A stretch of DNA of 40,211 nucleotides from JBCCCJ01 sp039029315 (GCA_039029315.1 JBCCGK010000107.1:1-40211), one strand, 5' to 3'; counted from the first letter of the stretch, positions 17,007 through 25,294 are shown. Translations and numbers: made by a program. Notes: generated from the letters alone by a model not told the origin.

Positions 17007-17282
17007 ATGAATGTGTCCACCTGCACCTGTGAGCTTTGCGAACGAGAAGTCTATTCTACTTCTAGACACCATCTGATTCCCAGAACTGTCCACAGCAATA
17101 AATGGTTCAAAAAACGGTTTTCGCGACTGGAAATGGAGCGGACAGTCGATTTGTGCCGAGATTGTCATCGCCAAATCCATCGTTTTTTCTCCACAAAAGA
17201 TTTAGGAAGAGAATACAACACATTGGAGAAATTGCGGGAGCATGAAAAAGTAAAAAATTTCGTAGCTTGGTTGCGGAAATAA
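17007..17282 (+). CDS. small HNH-type zinc-finger protein
   Basis: A 91-residue protein with two zinc-binding pairs (CELCER at the N-terminus, CRDCHRQIH in the middle) flanking HHLIPR, the arrangement of a minimal HNH/ENDO-VII-like nuclease fold (beta-beta-alpha-metal). The histidines HH and the later IH would supply catalytic and metal ligands. Such small free-standing HNH proteins are widespread in Bacteroidota, with unclear roles; nuclease activity is an inference. It lies 156 bases after the symporter and just before a glyoxalase-like gene. Confidence 0.82.
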   Translation: MNVSTCTCELCEREVYSTSRHHLIPRTVHSNKWFKKRFSRLEMERTVDLCRDCHRQIHRFFSTKDLGREYNTLEKLREHEKVKNFVAWLRK

Positions 17283-17305
17283 TTTGAACTGCTATCTCGC
17301 TTCAG

Positions 17306-18109
17306 ATTGATCATATCGTGATTGGGGTCACTGATCTCAACCTGGCGATCTCGAATTACCGAAAATTGGGATTTCGAGTCGAAAAAGGAGGTATACACAG
17401 TGGAGGTGTAAGCCATAATGCCTTGATCTTCCTGGGAGATGATACTTTTCTGGAATTATTTGCTTTCCGTCCTTCTTCCAAAACCAGCATGCTGAGAATT
17501 TTGAGTCGCCTTGGAGGGCGCGCTCGCTGGCGAAAAAAAGCCTCTAAAGGCCATCTTGCCAGATTTACCCGCAATTTGTTTGGGAGAGAAGGCTTAATGG
17601 ATGTGTGTGTCAAAACCCTGGACCTGCACAAAACCGTTCGAAGAATCAGAGAACAACAGATCAATATTTCTCAGCCGAAAGAATTCTACCGACTCAGACC
17701 TGACCAGATTCGAATGGGCTGGCAACTGGCCTTTCCAAAGGTGTTGACTTTGCCTTTTATCATAGGACCTGTCATGCCCAATATCCTCAAAGAACCAGAA
17801 GACTTTGAACACACCAATGGAGCGGTCGCAATCAAAGGACTGACCATTGCGGTGCGAGACATGGAGTCTCATATCCAAATGTATCGCAAGTTGTTGGAGA
17901 CCGATCCTCAAATCGGTCGGGATGGCCAGAATGCAATAGCAACCTTTGAGATTGGCCGCCATCAACTACAATTGTTGGAAGTAGCCGATCAGCAGCAGGA
18001 AGGCTTGACAGAAGTAACCCTCTATACCGTGAATGGCGTTGAGGAAAAGATTGATTGGAAAGATGAGCTCTTGCATCATGCCAACATCCGACTGTTGCCA
18101 AAATATTAA
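17306..18109 (+). CDS. glyoxalase-like domain protein (probable ATT start)
   Basis: A protein of about 267 residues resembling the glyoxalase-like (VOC, Glyoxalase_3) family. The first module has DHIVIGVTDLNLAISNYRKLGF then HNALIFLGDDTFLELFAF; a second half-module is GLTIAVRDMESHIQMYRKLL with HQLQLLEVAD. The reaction is unknown. The start is unusual: the first core strand DHIVIGV, with its His, lies upstream of the first standard start (GTG at 17318), and there is no ATG, GTG or TTG between that GTG and the in-frame stop at 17285. An ATT at 17306 would give M-DHIVIGV. Alternatives are ATC at 17294, or translation from GTG with loss of the first strand. It begins 23 bases after the HNH gene. 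Confidence 0.75.
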   Translation: MDHIVIGVTDLNLAISNYRKLGFRVEKGGIHSGGVSHNALIFLGDDTFLELFAFRPSSKTSMLRILSRLGGRARWRKKASKGHLARFTRNLFGREGLMDVCVKTLDLHKTVRRIREQQINISQPKEFYRLRPDQIRMGWQLAFPKVLTLPFIIGPVMPNILKEPEDFEHTNGAVAIKGLTIAVRDMESHIQMYRKLLETDPQIGRDGQNAIATFEIGRHQLQLLEVADQQQEGLTEVTLYTVNGVEEKIDWKDELLHHANIRLLPKY

Positions 18110-18506
18110 GTACTAGAGCAAAATGAATTCGGTATTTTTGTCTTGAATCAATTCACTGACAACCAATACCTTATTCCCCCTATACCTCTATACCCCATAC
18201 CTTCACCATTCTGCTTGACTACTTAAGGGATTCTTTGACTGCACATATTTCCTGCCATTTTTTGACCATCAAGGCGCAACATCCGGCCACGTATCTGAGC
18301 AGGCAATCAGATCCTTGTGCTGAACCAAAGCAGGAACAGTGCTGGAATTACGACATCTTTCCTCGATCAATTCCTGATTCTCATTAGGTATCAGTACATC
18401 AACTGACCTCATAGCTGTCTCTAGGATGTGAAAAAAAATGATAAAGACCGCATGAAATTTGAAAAAAGGGCTTCTAAGCTAGAAAACCCTAATTTCAATC
18501 AGATCA
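18110..18506. other. noncoding region with ATACCCC-type tandem repeat
   Basis: About 400 bases without a supported gene. Near 18166-18203 there is a degenerate C/A/T repeat built on CTATACC / ATACCCC units, similar to the complement of a TATTGGGG repeat at 874-892. A perfect -7-like TATTTTTG at 18133-18140 lies too far (about 370 bases) from the next start to be a confident promoter. Confidence 0.35.
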
Positions 18507-19406
18507 ATGAAGTATTTATCAACACCAATTTTGCTTTTGCTTGGCGTAGTTGTGTTTGTGTACTCTTGTGGAGAGAATAATATGCCTTGTACCGAAACCA
18601 TCTGGTATGAAGACGCAGATGGAGATGGATTGGGTAATCCAGATGTCAGCCAATCAGCTTGTGAACAACCCGATGGATATGTAGCAGACAATACCGACAC
18701 GAATGATACTGGTAATGCATCTTCTGCCGCTAGTACTCCCGTATCTGCCTTCGACGATTTTAATTCTGATGCTGTAATGGTATCATTTGATGGCAATGAA
18801 ATTACCATAGAATCAAATGGTATGCCTCACCATACCTCCCCTTACTGGGGTAATGGCAATAGTCTATATATTGACCCCGTCATCGCGAATGCTTCTCAAA
18901 TGTCTCCTGGAACAATTAATGAACGTAGCTATACGCTGACGGTTCCAGCTGCTCCACAAAAAGCGTCCAGCACATCTGCAACCGGTTTAGGAGCCATTGG
19001 AATTTCAATTACTGGCGCACCTATTTTCAATGATGAGGAAGGGCCTAATGTCCAATTATCAGCCAATGTAGCCTCGGGATTTGATTATGCAGGCGGACAC
19101 ATGGGACCAACTGGCTATCATTACCACCTGGAATCCTCCGATGTAGCTGTAAACACCCTTCTCTCTCATGATGATGAACAATTGGTGGGAATTCTTCAGG
19201 ATGGGTTTTTACTCTATGGAAGAAAATGCAATTCTACCGAGGACTACCCTACTGACTTAGATGCCTCTGGCGGACATACGCACGCAACTCAACATAGTGA
19301 CACAGAGGAATTTTATCACTACCATATTATCAATGAATTTTATGTAGGCTCTTATATCATTTTGTTTGGAGGGAATTTGCAAGGGACACCTAATTCCATT
19401 ATGTAA
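18507..19406 (+). CDS. YHYH-domain lipoprotein
   Basis: A 299-residue exported protein. It has a lipoprotein-type signal ending in VYSC (Cys about 21), an acidic calcium-binding-like stretch DADGDGLGNPD (thrombospondin type-3 style, about residues 34-44), and the YHYH domain from about residue 95 to the end, marked by GYHYHLE and FYHYHII and many additional histidines (HH, GGHTHATQH). The His content suggests metal binding; the biochemical role of YHYH proteins is not established. The DNA here is visibly more A+T-rich than the flanking genes. A MORN-variant and an SCO gene follow, suggesting a metal/redox module. Confidence 0.88.
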   Translation: MKYLSTPILLLLGVVVFVYSCGENNMPCTETIWYEDADGDGLGNPDVSQSACEQPDGYVADNTDTNDTGNASSAASTPVSAFDDFNSDAVMVSFDGNEITIESNGMPHHTSPYWGNGNSLYIDPVIANASQMSPGTINERSYTLTVPAAPQKASSTSATGLGAIGISITGAPIFNDEEGPNVQLSANVASGFDYAGGHMGPTGYHYHLESSDVAVNTLLSHDDEQLVGILQDGFLLYGRKCNSTEDYPTDLDASGGHTHATQHSDTEEFYHYHIINEFYVGSYIILFGGNLQGTPNSIM

Positions 19407-19430
19407 TCAATCGACATCATCTGACTTGTC

Positions 19431-19490
19431 AAAAAGGAATCATTCAGAGAATATACCAATATCCATCTTCATTTTGGATGATTCCTTTTT
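19431..19490. terminator. terminator-like hairpin after YHYH gene
   Basis: AAAAAGGAATCATTC pairs with GGATGATTCCTTTTT (15 bp, one G-U) around a loop of about 30 bases. The U-run is part of the 3' arm. It starts 25 bases after the YHYH stop and ends 15 bases before the next ATG, so the downstream pair may be transcribed separately or by read-through. Confidence 0.55.
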
Positions 19491-19505
19491 CCTAAAATTG
19501 CTACA

Positions 19506-20135
19506 ATGAATCACATATTTTTGATAGTAATTGCTGTTAGTGGATTGCTTGTAAGTTGTGTTGAAGAGACAAAGACAACAAAGACCATGCTTACCTCAAA
19601 TCCAGCTGATACCTTATTAGAGATCCCCAATAATATAGTTGACAAATCAACACTCCATTATCATCCCAGTACATCCTTATGGACAGTAAATGATCTGGTG
19701 TTTTCTGGTTATGCTGTGAGTGTTTACGAGGATCGTACACTAAAGGAAAAAATCGGAATTCTCAATGGGAGAAGACAAAATCAGGCCATTCAATGGTTTC
19801 CTGATGGGCATTATAAACAAGTGGCCAATTATCACAAAGGGAAGTTGCATGGAGAAAAAAAAAGATGGTCTCCTGAACCAACTCATGTCTTAATTGCTCA
19901 CTTACATTACTATTTGGGAAAAGTTCATGGAGAACAAAAACAATGGTATTCAAGTGGAGAATTGTATAAAAAATTACAGGTAAACATGGGGAGAGAGGAG
20001 GGGATTCAACAAGCATTTCGGAAGAATGGCGCTTTGTATGCCAATTATGAAGCACGAGATGGCAGAACCTTTGGTCTACGAAAATCAAAACTTTGTTTCG
20101 GCCTGGAAGATGAAAGTATTCAATATGGAGATTAA
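19506..20135 (+). CDS. MORN-variant (YwqK-like) lipoprotein
   Basis: A 209-residue protein with a lipoprotein signal ending in LLVSC (Cys about 18), followed from about residue 80 by MORN-repeat-variant units: W-F-P-D-G-H-Y-K, GKLHGEKKRW, GKVHGEQKQWYSSGELY and REEGIQQAFRKNGALY. Databases often label such proteins 'toxin-antitoxin system YwqK family antitoxin', but nothing here supports a toxin-antitoxin role; the unit is a structural repeat. The end of the gene overlaps the SCO gene start, so the two are coupled. Codon use is A+T-rich like its neighbours. Confidence 0.82.
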   Translation: MNHIFLIVIAVSGLLVSCVEETKTTKTMLTSNPADTLLEIPNNIVDKSTLHYHPSTSLWTVNDLVFSGYAVSVYEDRTLKEKIGILNGRRQNQAIQWFPDGHYKQVANYHKGKLHGEKKRWSPEPTHVLIAHLHYYLGKVHGEQKQWYSSGELYKKLQVNMGREEGIQQAFRKNGALYANYEARDGRTFGLRKSKLCFGLEDESIQYGD

Positions 20136-20787
20136 CAATATTCTGATCTTATCCATTCTATCATTTGTCGCTTGTACTCAAGCACCACAACATGAGAAGT
20201 TCGATAGCCTAAAGGATGTACTTCCTTATTATGATGAGGCGACATTTACACCACATTGGCTAGCACCTGAAAATGAATCATTGCATACATTTCACCGGAT
20301 TTCACCTTTTGCCTTTGTGAATCAGGAAGGCGATACCATTACGGAGAGAGATTTTGAGGGAAAAATCTATGTGGTAGACTTTTTCTTTACCATTTGTCCT
20401 GGAATCTGTCCAAAGATGACCGAGAACATGACAATCCTGCAAGATGAGTTTCTTCATGATGATGAGGTGTTATTGCTATCTCATTCGGTTACACCAGAAA
20501 TAGATTCAGTTCCTGCCCTAAAACGCTATGCAGAAGTCAAAGGCATCTCTTCAAAAACCTGGCACCTTGTTACAGGCAGCCAACAAGAAATATATAAATT
20601 AGGCAGGCAGGATTATTTCGTTGAAGAAGATTTAGGATTGGCGAAAAAAGAAGACGAGTTTTTACATACCGAAAATTTTGTGTTAGTAGATCAAAGCCGG
20701 CACATCAGAGGAATATATAATGGCCTCAACAAAACTTCTATCAAGCAATTAATCACTGACATAAAAACACTGAAAAGGGAGTCCTAG
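20110..20787 (+). CDS. SCO1/SenC family lipoprotein
   Basis: A 225-residue thioredoxin-fold protein of the SCO family. After a lipoprotein-like signal (ILSILSFVAC) the mature part has DFFFTICPGICPKM with the CxxxC pair at about C96 and C100, and a downstream histidine in the HTENFVLVDQ region that would complete the Cu-binding site. SCO proteins deliver copper to the CuA site of cytochrome c oxidase or act as thiol reductases. The ATG at 20110 gives a Lys in the n-region; an alternative ATG is at 20125. It overlaps the MORN-variant gene by 26 bases. Association with a His-rich YHYH protein suggests extracytoplasmic copper handling (inference). Confidence 0.9.
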   Translation: MKVFNMEINNILILSILSFVACTQAPQHEKFDSLKDVLPYYDEATFTPHWLAPENESLHTFHRISPFAFVNQEGDTITERDFEGKIYVVDFFFTICPGICPKMTENMTILQDEFLHDDEVLLLSHSVTPEIDSVPALKRYAEVKGISSKTWHLVTGSQQEIYKLGRQDYFVEEDLGLAKKEDEFLHTENFVLVDQSRHIRGIYNGLNKTSIKQLITDIKTLKRES

Positions 20788-20877
20788 GACAGTCCACAGC
20801 CTCTTCAAAAAGGAAGGAGAGCCGAAGGGAAGGCACTTGCGGCCTAACTCGATTCGTCTTCACGATCAAATCCAGTA

Positions 20878-20916
20878 AGGTCTGGCAATGACTGTGGGCA
20901 CATCATTGCCAGACCT
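20878..20916. terminator. bidirectional terminator hairpin
   Basis: AGGTCTGGCAATGA and TCATTGCCAGACCT form a perfect 14-bp stem with an 11-base loop, between the convergent SCO gene (stop 20787) and the di-heme peroxidase (stop 20965). The plus strand continues CTCTTTCCC; neither side has a long T-run. Position and perfection suggest a shared terminator. Confidence 0.65.
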
Positions 20917-20964
20917 CTCTTTCCCAAACTACCTTCATTGAGATCAAGACTCAACAGAGAGTCA

Positions 20965-22143
20965 TCAATCCAGAAAAGGATCTGAAAATTTGGGATCTGT
21001 AACCATCTGTTCATCTGTCAAAGTGTGCAGGAATGCAATGAGACTTTCTACCTCCAGAGGCGTAAAGTTCAGGCGAACAACATTGCCATTGAGGCTCCTG
21101 AATTTGCCATCCAAATCCTGATGTGGCTGAATTCTTTTGCTGTAATGATGAATAACTTCTTCAAGTGTTTCGAAACGTCCATCATGCATATATGGAGCAG
21201 TAAGTGCAATGTTTCGGAGGCTAGGGATTTTGAACTTGCCGTTCTGTCTCCCATTATCTGAATAATTCACATCCAGGCCAATATTCGCTGTTCCCTTCGG
21301 ATTTATTCGACTTTGCCCACTGAGATCTCGTCCACCACTGCCATACTCTTGATTTGGGCCATCAGGCGCAGCGAAATTTCCATCTGCATGGCAACTGGAG
21401 CATTGAGTTTTTGGACTGAAAAACAACTCTTTGCCCTTCAATTCAAGTGGCGTGAAATCAGCAAAATCATTCTCCATTCCCTTGTCAAACTTGCTGTTGT
21501 AAGAGACCATCGAATTCAGGAACTGTCCCAGAGCATTGGAAATTTTGGGAATCGTGATCGAAGGAGAGCCATAAGCATCGATGAATAGCTTCTCGTAATA
21601 GGAGGTGCTGGCCAATTTGGGGGGGAGTTTGGTGAGGGCCTCCATGCCCATCTCAATATGATTCTGGACAGGCTCCAGGGCCAACTCCTCAGCCGATTCG
21701 GCTCGACTATCCCAGAAGAAATGATTATTCAGGATGGGATTCACAATGGTCATGGAATTTCTGGGGGTGACGGCACCTTTGAATCCCACACTTGAAGCGA
21801 CAGGATCAGCAAACCCAAAGGCTTGTTTGTGACAACTTCCGCATGAAACGGTATTGTTGATCGAAAGTAGTTTGTCATAGAACAACACCCTTCCAAGGCG
21901 TGCTCCTGGGTCAGTAACTCGTCCAGCAGAAATGTTGACATTTGCAAGATCTCCTGTATTACTGAATCTGAAATCCGAAAAGTGTGCCGGGAAGGTAATG
22001 TCTGTATAAATTTCGGGCGTGACAGAAAGGCTTGGCGCAGGGATGTCAGAATAAGAAGAGGGAGGTTCTGGCTGCTTACAAGCAAACAAGACTAACACTA
22101 GCAGGAGGAAGGTACTGACCGTAATTTGTTTCATGGGTCTCAT
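20965..22143 (-). CDS. di-heme cytochrome c peroxidase (MauG/CcpA type) lipoprotein
   Basis: A 392-residue exported protein with a lipoprotein signal (LLLVLVLFAC, Cys about 22) and two heme c motifs: CGSCHKQ with FGFADP in the N-terminal domain, and CSSCHADG in the second. The segments TPRNSMTIVN, FFWDSRAES and FKIPSLRNIALTAPYMHDGRF are diagnostic of bacterial cytochrome c peroxidases. It would reduce peroxide or carry out MauG-like oxidation outside the cytoplasm. ATG codons at 22143 and 22134 are both possible. It is last in a three-gene minus-strand run after two barrel-like proteins, with a 29-base gap. The presence of these neighbours hints at a surface-exposed redox function. Confidence 0.93.
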   Translation of the reverse strand: MRPMKQITVSTFLLLVLVLFACKQPEPPSSYSDIPAPSLSVTPEIYTDITFPAHFSDFRFSNTGDLANVNISAGRVTDPGARLGRVLFYDKLLSINNTVSCGSCHKQAFGFADPVASSVGFKGAVTPRNSMTIVNPILNNHFFWDSRAESAEELALEPVQNHIEMGMEALTKLPPKLASTSYYEKLFIDAYGSPSITIPKISNALGQFLNSMVSYNSKFDKGMENDFADFTPLELKGKELFFSPKTQCSSCHADGNFAAPDGPNQEYGSGGRDLSGQSRINPKGTANIGLDVNYSDNGRQNGKFKIPSLRNIALTAPYMHDGRFETLEEVIHHYSKRIQPHQDLDGKFRSLNGNVVRLNFTPLEVESLIAFLHTLTDEQMVTDPKFSDPFLD

Positions 22144-22172
22144 TGTTAGGTTGACATTGAAAGTAGTGAATC

Positions 22173-22787
22173 TTAAGGTATTATGCTAATACGGTTTCTT
22201 TTGAGTCTTTCTTTGGGTAGACGGACATTCAGTAACAGGCTGAGTGGTGGAATCACCTGAAGCACAAAGGGATTCAAATCCGCGACTCCGATGAAAATAT
22301 GTGATTCTGTAGCCAGGTTCAAAAATGAATTTATGTGATACTTAAGTCCGATAAAAGGAGCGACGCCAATCCCGGCTACTGATTCGAAGGAAAATGAACT
22401 GATTGGTGTATTTTGATTTCCCCCAAACAACCAAAGATCGGTGCCACGATAATAGGTCCATTTTGGATTGATCACGATTTCTTTCCCAAGTCCAAATCTG
22501 ACATTGAGGTGAAAGGTCTCAGCATTTGAATCAAGATTCCCTCCCAAACCAAAGCGGGCAAGTTTGCCATTCTTGATGGATTGGCTTTGATAGACAATAG
22601 GTCCAGAATTGACTGATGATTTGCCCAGCGGGACAAATTGAACCAGAAGAGGAGTCATATTCAATCCTCTTTCTTTGAAGATGCGAACCTTCGAAGCACT
22701 GGAATCCTGATCTTGTGGAGTCTGCGCAGAGAGTGTCATTCCAGCCAGAATGAAACAAAACAGTAAGATATGTATGGGAGCTTTCAT
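22173..22787 (-). CDS. secreted beta-barrel-like protein (unknown)
   Basis: A 204-residue protein with a signal peptide (MKAPIHILLFCFILAGMTLSAQ). The mature part alternates polar and hydrophobic residues in strands (for example TFHLNVRFGLGKEIVI, FESVAGIGVAPFIGLKYHI, LNLATESHIFIGV) as in small outer-membrane beta-barrels. It does not match a family I can name. It lies 10 bases after another barrel-like gene with similar strands (possibly a distant paralogue) and before a di-heme peroxidase, in one probable operon. Confidence 0.7.
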   Translation of the reverse strand: MKAPIHILLFCFILAGMTLSAQTPQDQDSSASKVRIFKERGLNMTPLLVQFVPLGKSSVNSGPIVYQSQSIKNGKLARFGLGGNLDSNAETFHLNVRFGLGKEIVINPKWTYYRGTDLWLFGGNQNTPISSFSFESVAGIGVAPFIGLKYHINSFLNLATESHIFIGVADLNPFVLQVIPPLSLLLNVRLPKERLKRNRISIIP

Positions 22788-22797
22788 GAGTGGCTGG

Positions 22798-23493
22798 TTA
22801 AAATCTTATGCTCAAATACAACCATCGAGGAATCGTCAAGTCCCCGGTAAACTGATTGGAGGTTATTCGGTCATTTCCGCCAGGGTTGTTTGAAAATAGT
22901 TCTGTTCGAACCTTTTCTGCATAGATCCCATACAAGGAGGCTTCAGTCCCCAATATGATCCGCTTTGTGAGCGCAAACTGCAATCCAAAGACTGGACCAC
23001 CACCGATTCCTATTGATTCAAGTTTGATGGTGGTAAAATCAAATTGTGTAGCGACAATGGCTTGTTCGACGGTATAATCCCCGATGGCATCAATCCCAAA
23101 GTAGGTCAACCATCTTTTGTCCAGATAAGTTCTCCATTCATATCCAAGTCTCAGACTTCCAAATTGATTAAATGTGGTAAACTGATTTCTGTCTTGATTT
23201 TCCACATTCACACTCACACCTATACCCAGACGGAAGGCATTTCCTTTGGCAAATCGATATTTGTAGGACCAGGGAAACCGCCCTGGGTCAATTTGATTCG
23301 AAGCATTGCCCAGGGCGGAAAATAGAACTGTTGTTACATTCGCTCCTACTTCATGACGCTTATCGTCAGAAAAAAAAGTCTCAGAACTGTTCACTTGCGC
23401 CTCTGCTGACAAGGCTTGGAAAAGAAGTATAGCAAACCAAAACGAGTACCAAAGTATCGTTTGGTGAGGATAGCGGCAACAAAAGACTGGCAT
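22798..23493 (-). CDS. outer-membrane beta-barrel-like protein (unknown)
   Basis: A 231-residue protein. Its N-terminal hydrophobic segment (about residues 13-33, ending in AEAQ) looks like a long signal peptide. The rest shows repeated amphipathic strands with glycine and aromatic ends (FGSLRLGYEWRTYL, LESIGIGGGPVFGLQFAL, RWLYLSIRF) and a terminal Phe, as in outer-membrane barrels. It is first in the three-gene run with the second barrel-like protein and the di-heme peroxidase. No clear promoter is visible upstream. Confidence 0.7.
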   Translation of the reverse strand: MPVFCCRYPHQTILWYSFWFAILLFQALSAEAQVNSSETFFSDDKRHEVGANVTTVLFSALGNASNQIDPGRFPWSYKYRFAKGNAFRLGIGVSVNVENQDRNQFTTFNQFGSLRLGYEWRTYLDKRWLTYFGIDAIGDYTVEQAIVATQFDFTTIKLESIGIGGGPVFGLQFALTKRIILGTEASLYGIYAEKVRTELFSNNPGGNDRITSNQFTGDLTIPRWLYLSIRF

Positions 23494-23898
23494 AAATAGA
23501 GGTATTCATGGTCCCTAACAGCAAGACGGAAATTCACCAGGAATTGCTGCTTGTTGAATCAAAAGAAGAGGTGTCAATCGAATGGATCACAATATAAGGA
23601 AGTTTGTGAAAAAAAAGAGAGAAATATTTTGGGATGCGGAACTTCCCCATAAATATGAGGCTTCGACTCCAGAACCCTTGATCGGCAGTGAGGGATTATC
23701 CCAGCCAACAATGAGAATGGCCCGCAAAACCGATCGCAATCCTTGTTTTGATAAAAGAATAAAGATAGAATAGGAATGCTCTATGCGGGGAGAAATTGAA
23801 GGTTCTCGATTGTGAGTAAAGAGGAAAGGCGCGAAGTGAGCAGGAGGAGATCACTTTGCGCCTTTTGAAAATGAACACAAGACCTGGAAGCCTATAGA
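23494..23898. other. noncoding region between barrel operon and ahcY
   Basis: About 400 bases with no gene I can support. A 63-codon frame at 23582-23773 (plus) has no recognisable features. The main structure is the hairpin at 23825-23865 next to the ahcY stop. Confidence 0.4.
23825..23865 (-). terminator. ahcY terminator hairpin
   Basis: AAAGGCGCGAAGTGA and TCACTTTGCGCCTTT form a 15-bp stem (one G-U in plus-strand orientation) with an 11-base loop. On the minus strand it starts 34 bases after the ahcY stop and continues CCTCTTTAC, a weak U-rich tail. It most likely ends the ahcY transcript. Confidence 0.6.
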
Positions 23899-25215
23899 TC
23901 AATAGCGGTAGTATTCAGGTTTGAATGGACCTTTGACTTCTACGCCGATGTATTCAGCCTGGTCCTGAGACAATTCTTCCAACTCTACCCCAATTTTTGC
24001 CAGATGAAGTCGTGCCACTTTCTCGTCCAGATGCTTGGGCAACATATATACCTTGTTGTCGTACTTCTCTGAGTTTTGCCACAGCTCAAGTTGGGCCAGG
24101 GTCTGGTTGGTAAAGGAGTTGGACATCACAAAGGACGGATGGCCTGTCGCACAACCAAGGTTGACCAGACGGCCTTCGGCCAATACAAGGATATCCTTTC
24201 CATCTACTGTATAGAGATCCACTTGTGGCTTAATGTTGACTTTGGACGCGCCATGGGTATTGTTGAGCCATGCCATATCGATCTCATTGTCAAAATGTCC
24301 AATGTTACAGACAATGGTCTTGTCCTTCATCATTTTGAAATGCTTATCCTGAATGATGTCCTTGTTTCCGGTGGCGGTAACAACGATATCGGCTTCTGGA
24401 ATAGCATTGCTCATCTTCTTAACCTCAAATCCGTCCATAGCAGCCTGTAGGGCGCAGATTGGATCAATCTCAGTAACGATTACACGCGCACCTGCGCCGC
24501 GTAGAGAAGCTACTGATCCTTTTCCGACATCTCCGTATCCGGCAACTACAGCAACCTTCCCGGCGATCATGACATCCGTGGCACGACGAATGGCATCGAC
24601 CAGAGATTCGCGACATCCGTATTTGTTGTCGAATTTGGATTTGGTAACAGAGTCATTCACATTGATCGCAGGCATGGGGAGCGTACCTTTCTTTACTCGC
24701 TCATAGAGTCTGTGCACACCTGTAGTGGTTTCTTCGCTTAAGCCTTTGATGTCTGATATCAGTTCAGGGTAGCGATCCAGAACCATATTGGTGAGGTCTC
24801 CCCCATCATCCAGAATCATATTGAGAGGCTGTTGCTCCTGGCCAAAGAAGAGGGTTTGCTCAATACACCAATCGAATTCCTCTTCTGTCATTCCTTTCCA
24901 GGCATATACTGAAATTCCAGCATCTGCGATCGCCGCAGCCGCATGGTCTTGTGTTGAAAAAATATTGCAGGAAGACCAGGTCACCTCTGCGCCAAGTTCT
25001 ACCAAAGTTTCAATCAATACTGCTGTCTGGATGGTCATGTGGAGACAGCCAGCGATTCTGGCTCCTTTGAGCGGTTTCTCCTCCCCATACTCTTCTCTTA
25101 GACTCATCAAACCAGGCATTTCTGCTTCGGCCAGTTCAATCTCTTTCCTTCCGTATGCAGCCTGGGTGATGTCTTTCACCTTAAAAGGCAGATATTTTGT
25201 CGTTGCGTTTGACAT
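23899..25215 (-). CDS. ahcY: adenosylhomocysteinase (S-adenosylhomocysteine hydrolase)
   Basis: A 438-residue cytoplasmic enzyme that hydrolyses S-adenosylhomocysteine to adenosine and homocysteine, removing the product inhibitor of methyltransferases. Diagnostic features: GCLHMTIQTAVLIETL near the N-terminus, NVNDSVTKSKFDN with catalytic Lys/Asp, the NAD-binding Rossmann loop VAGYGDVGKGSVASLRG, and the C-terminal FKPEYYRY that closes on the neighbouring subunit. Length is normal for the NAD-tetramer family. It stands alone, with its own promoter at 25242-25249 and a terminator just upstream that insulates it from the kinase operon. Confidence 0.98.
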   Translation of the reverse strand: MSNATTKYLPFKVKDITQAAYGRKEIELAEAEMPGLMSLREEYGEEKPLKGARIAGCLHMTIQTAVLIETLVELGAEVTWSSCNIFSTQDHAAAAIADAGISVYAWKGMTEEEFDWCIEQTLFFGQEQQPLNMILDDGGDLTNMVLDRYPELISDIKGLSEETTTGVHRLYERVKKGTLPMPAINVNDSVTKSKFDNKYGCRESLVDAIRRATDVMIAGKVAVVAGYGDVGKGSVASLRGAGARVIVTEIDPICALQAAMDGFEVKKMSNAIPEADIVVTATGNKDIIQDKHFKMMKDKTIVCNIGHFDNEIDMAWLNNTHGASKVNIKPQVDLYTVDGKDILVLAEGRLVNLGCATGHPSFVMSNSFTNQTLAQLELWQNSEKYDNKVYMLPKHLDEKVARLHLAKIGVELEELSQDQAEYIGVEVKGPFKPEYYRY

Positions 25216-25241
25216 GAATGAATGTTGGTTAAAATTTGGTG

Positions 25242-25249
25242 CAAAGGTA
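25242..25249 (-). promoter_or_regulatory. ahcY -7 element TACCTTTG
   Basis: On the minus strand TACCTTTG is a perfect match to TAnnTTTG, 26 bases upstream of the ahcY ATG. The expected -33 position falls in the T-run of the upstream terminator, so the -33 box is only a T-rich stretch. The implied leader of roughly 20 bases leaves no room for a riboswitch. Confidence 0.65.
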
Positions 25250-25262
25250 CGGATTCTTGAGG

Positions 25263-25294
25263 AAAAAAATAAGGGAAGCCATTTGGCTTCCCTT
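25263..25294 (-). terminator. intrinsic terminator upstream of ahcY
   Basis: AAGGGAAGCC and GGCTTCCCTT form a perfect 10-bp stem with a four-base loop (25271-25294). On the minus strand it is followed directly by ATTTTTTT. This is the best intrinsic terminator in the window. It would end minus-strand transcription coming from the kinase operon, or from the candidate promoter at 25504-25530, just before the ahcY promoter. Confidence 0.85.

Noticed and set aside
19506..20787. Toxin-antitoxin pair, from the YwqK 'antitoxin' label of the MORN-variant protein
   Set aside because: The protein is an exported lipoprotein with MORN-variant repeats, and its partner is an SCO protein, not a toxin.
23582..23773. 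63-codon plus-strand frame between the barrel operon and ahcY
   Set aside because: No signal peptide, domain, promoter or conserved-looking segment; it runs into the A-rich DNA beside the ahcY terminator. Too little to call a gene.
25216..25262. S-adenosylhomocysteine or SAM riboswitch upstream of ahcY
   Set aside because: The perfect -7 element leaves a leader of only about 20 bases, and the hairpin at 25271-25294 lies upstream of the promoter, so it is a terminator of upstream transcription and not a leader aptamer.
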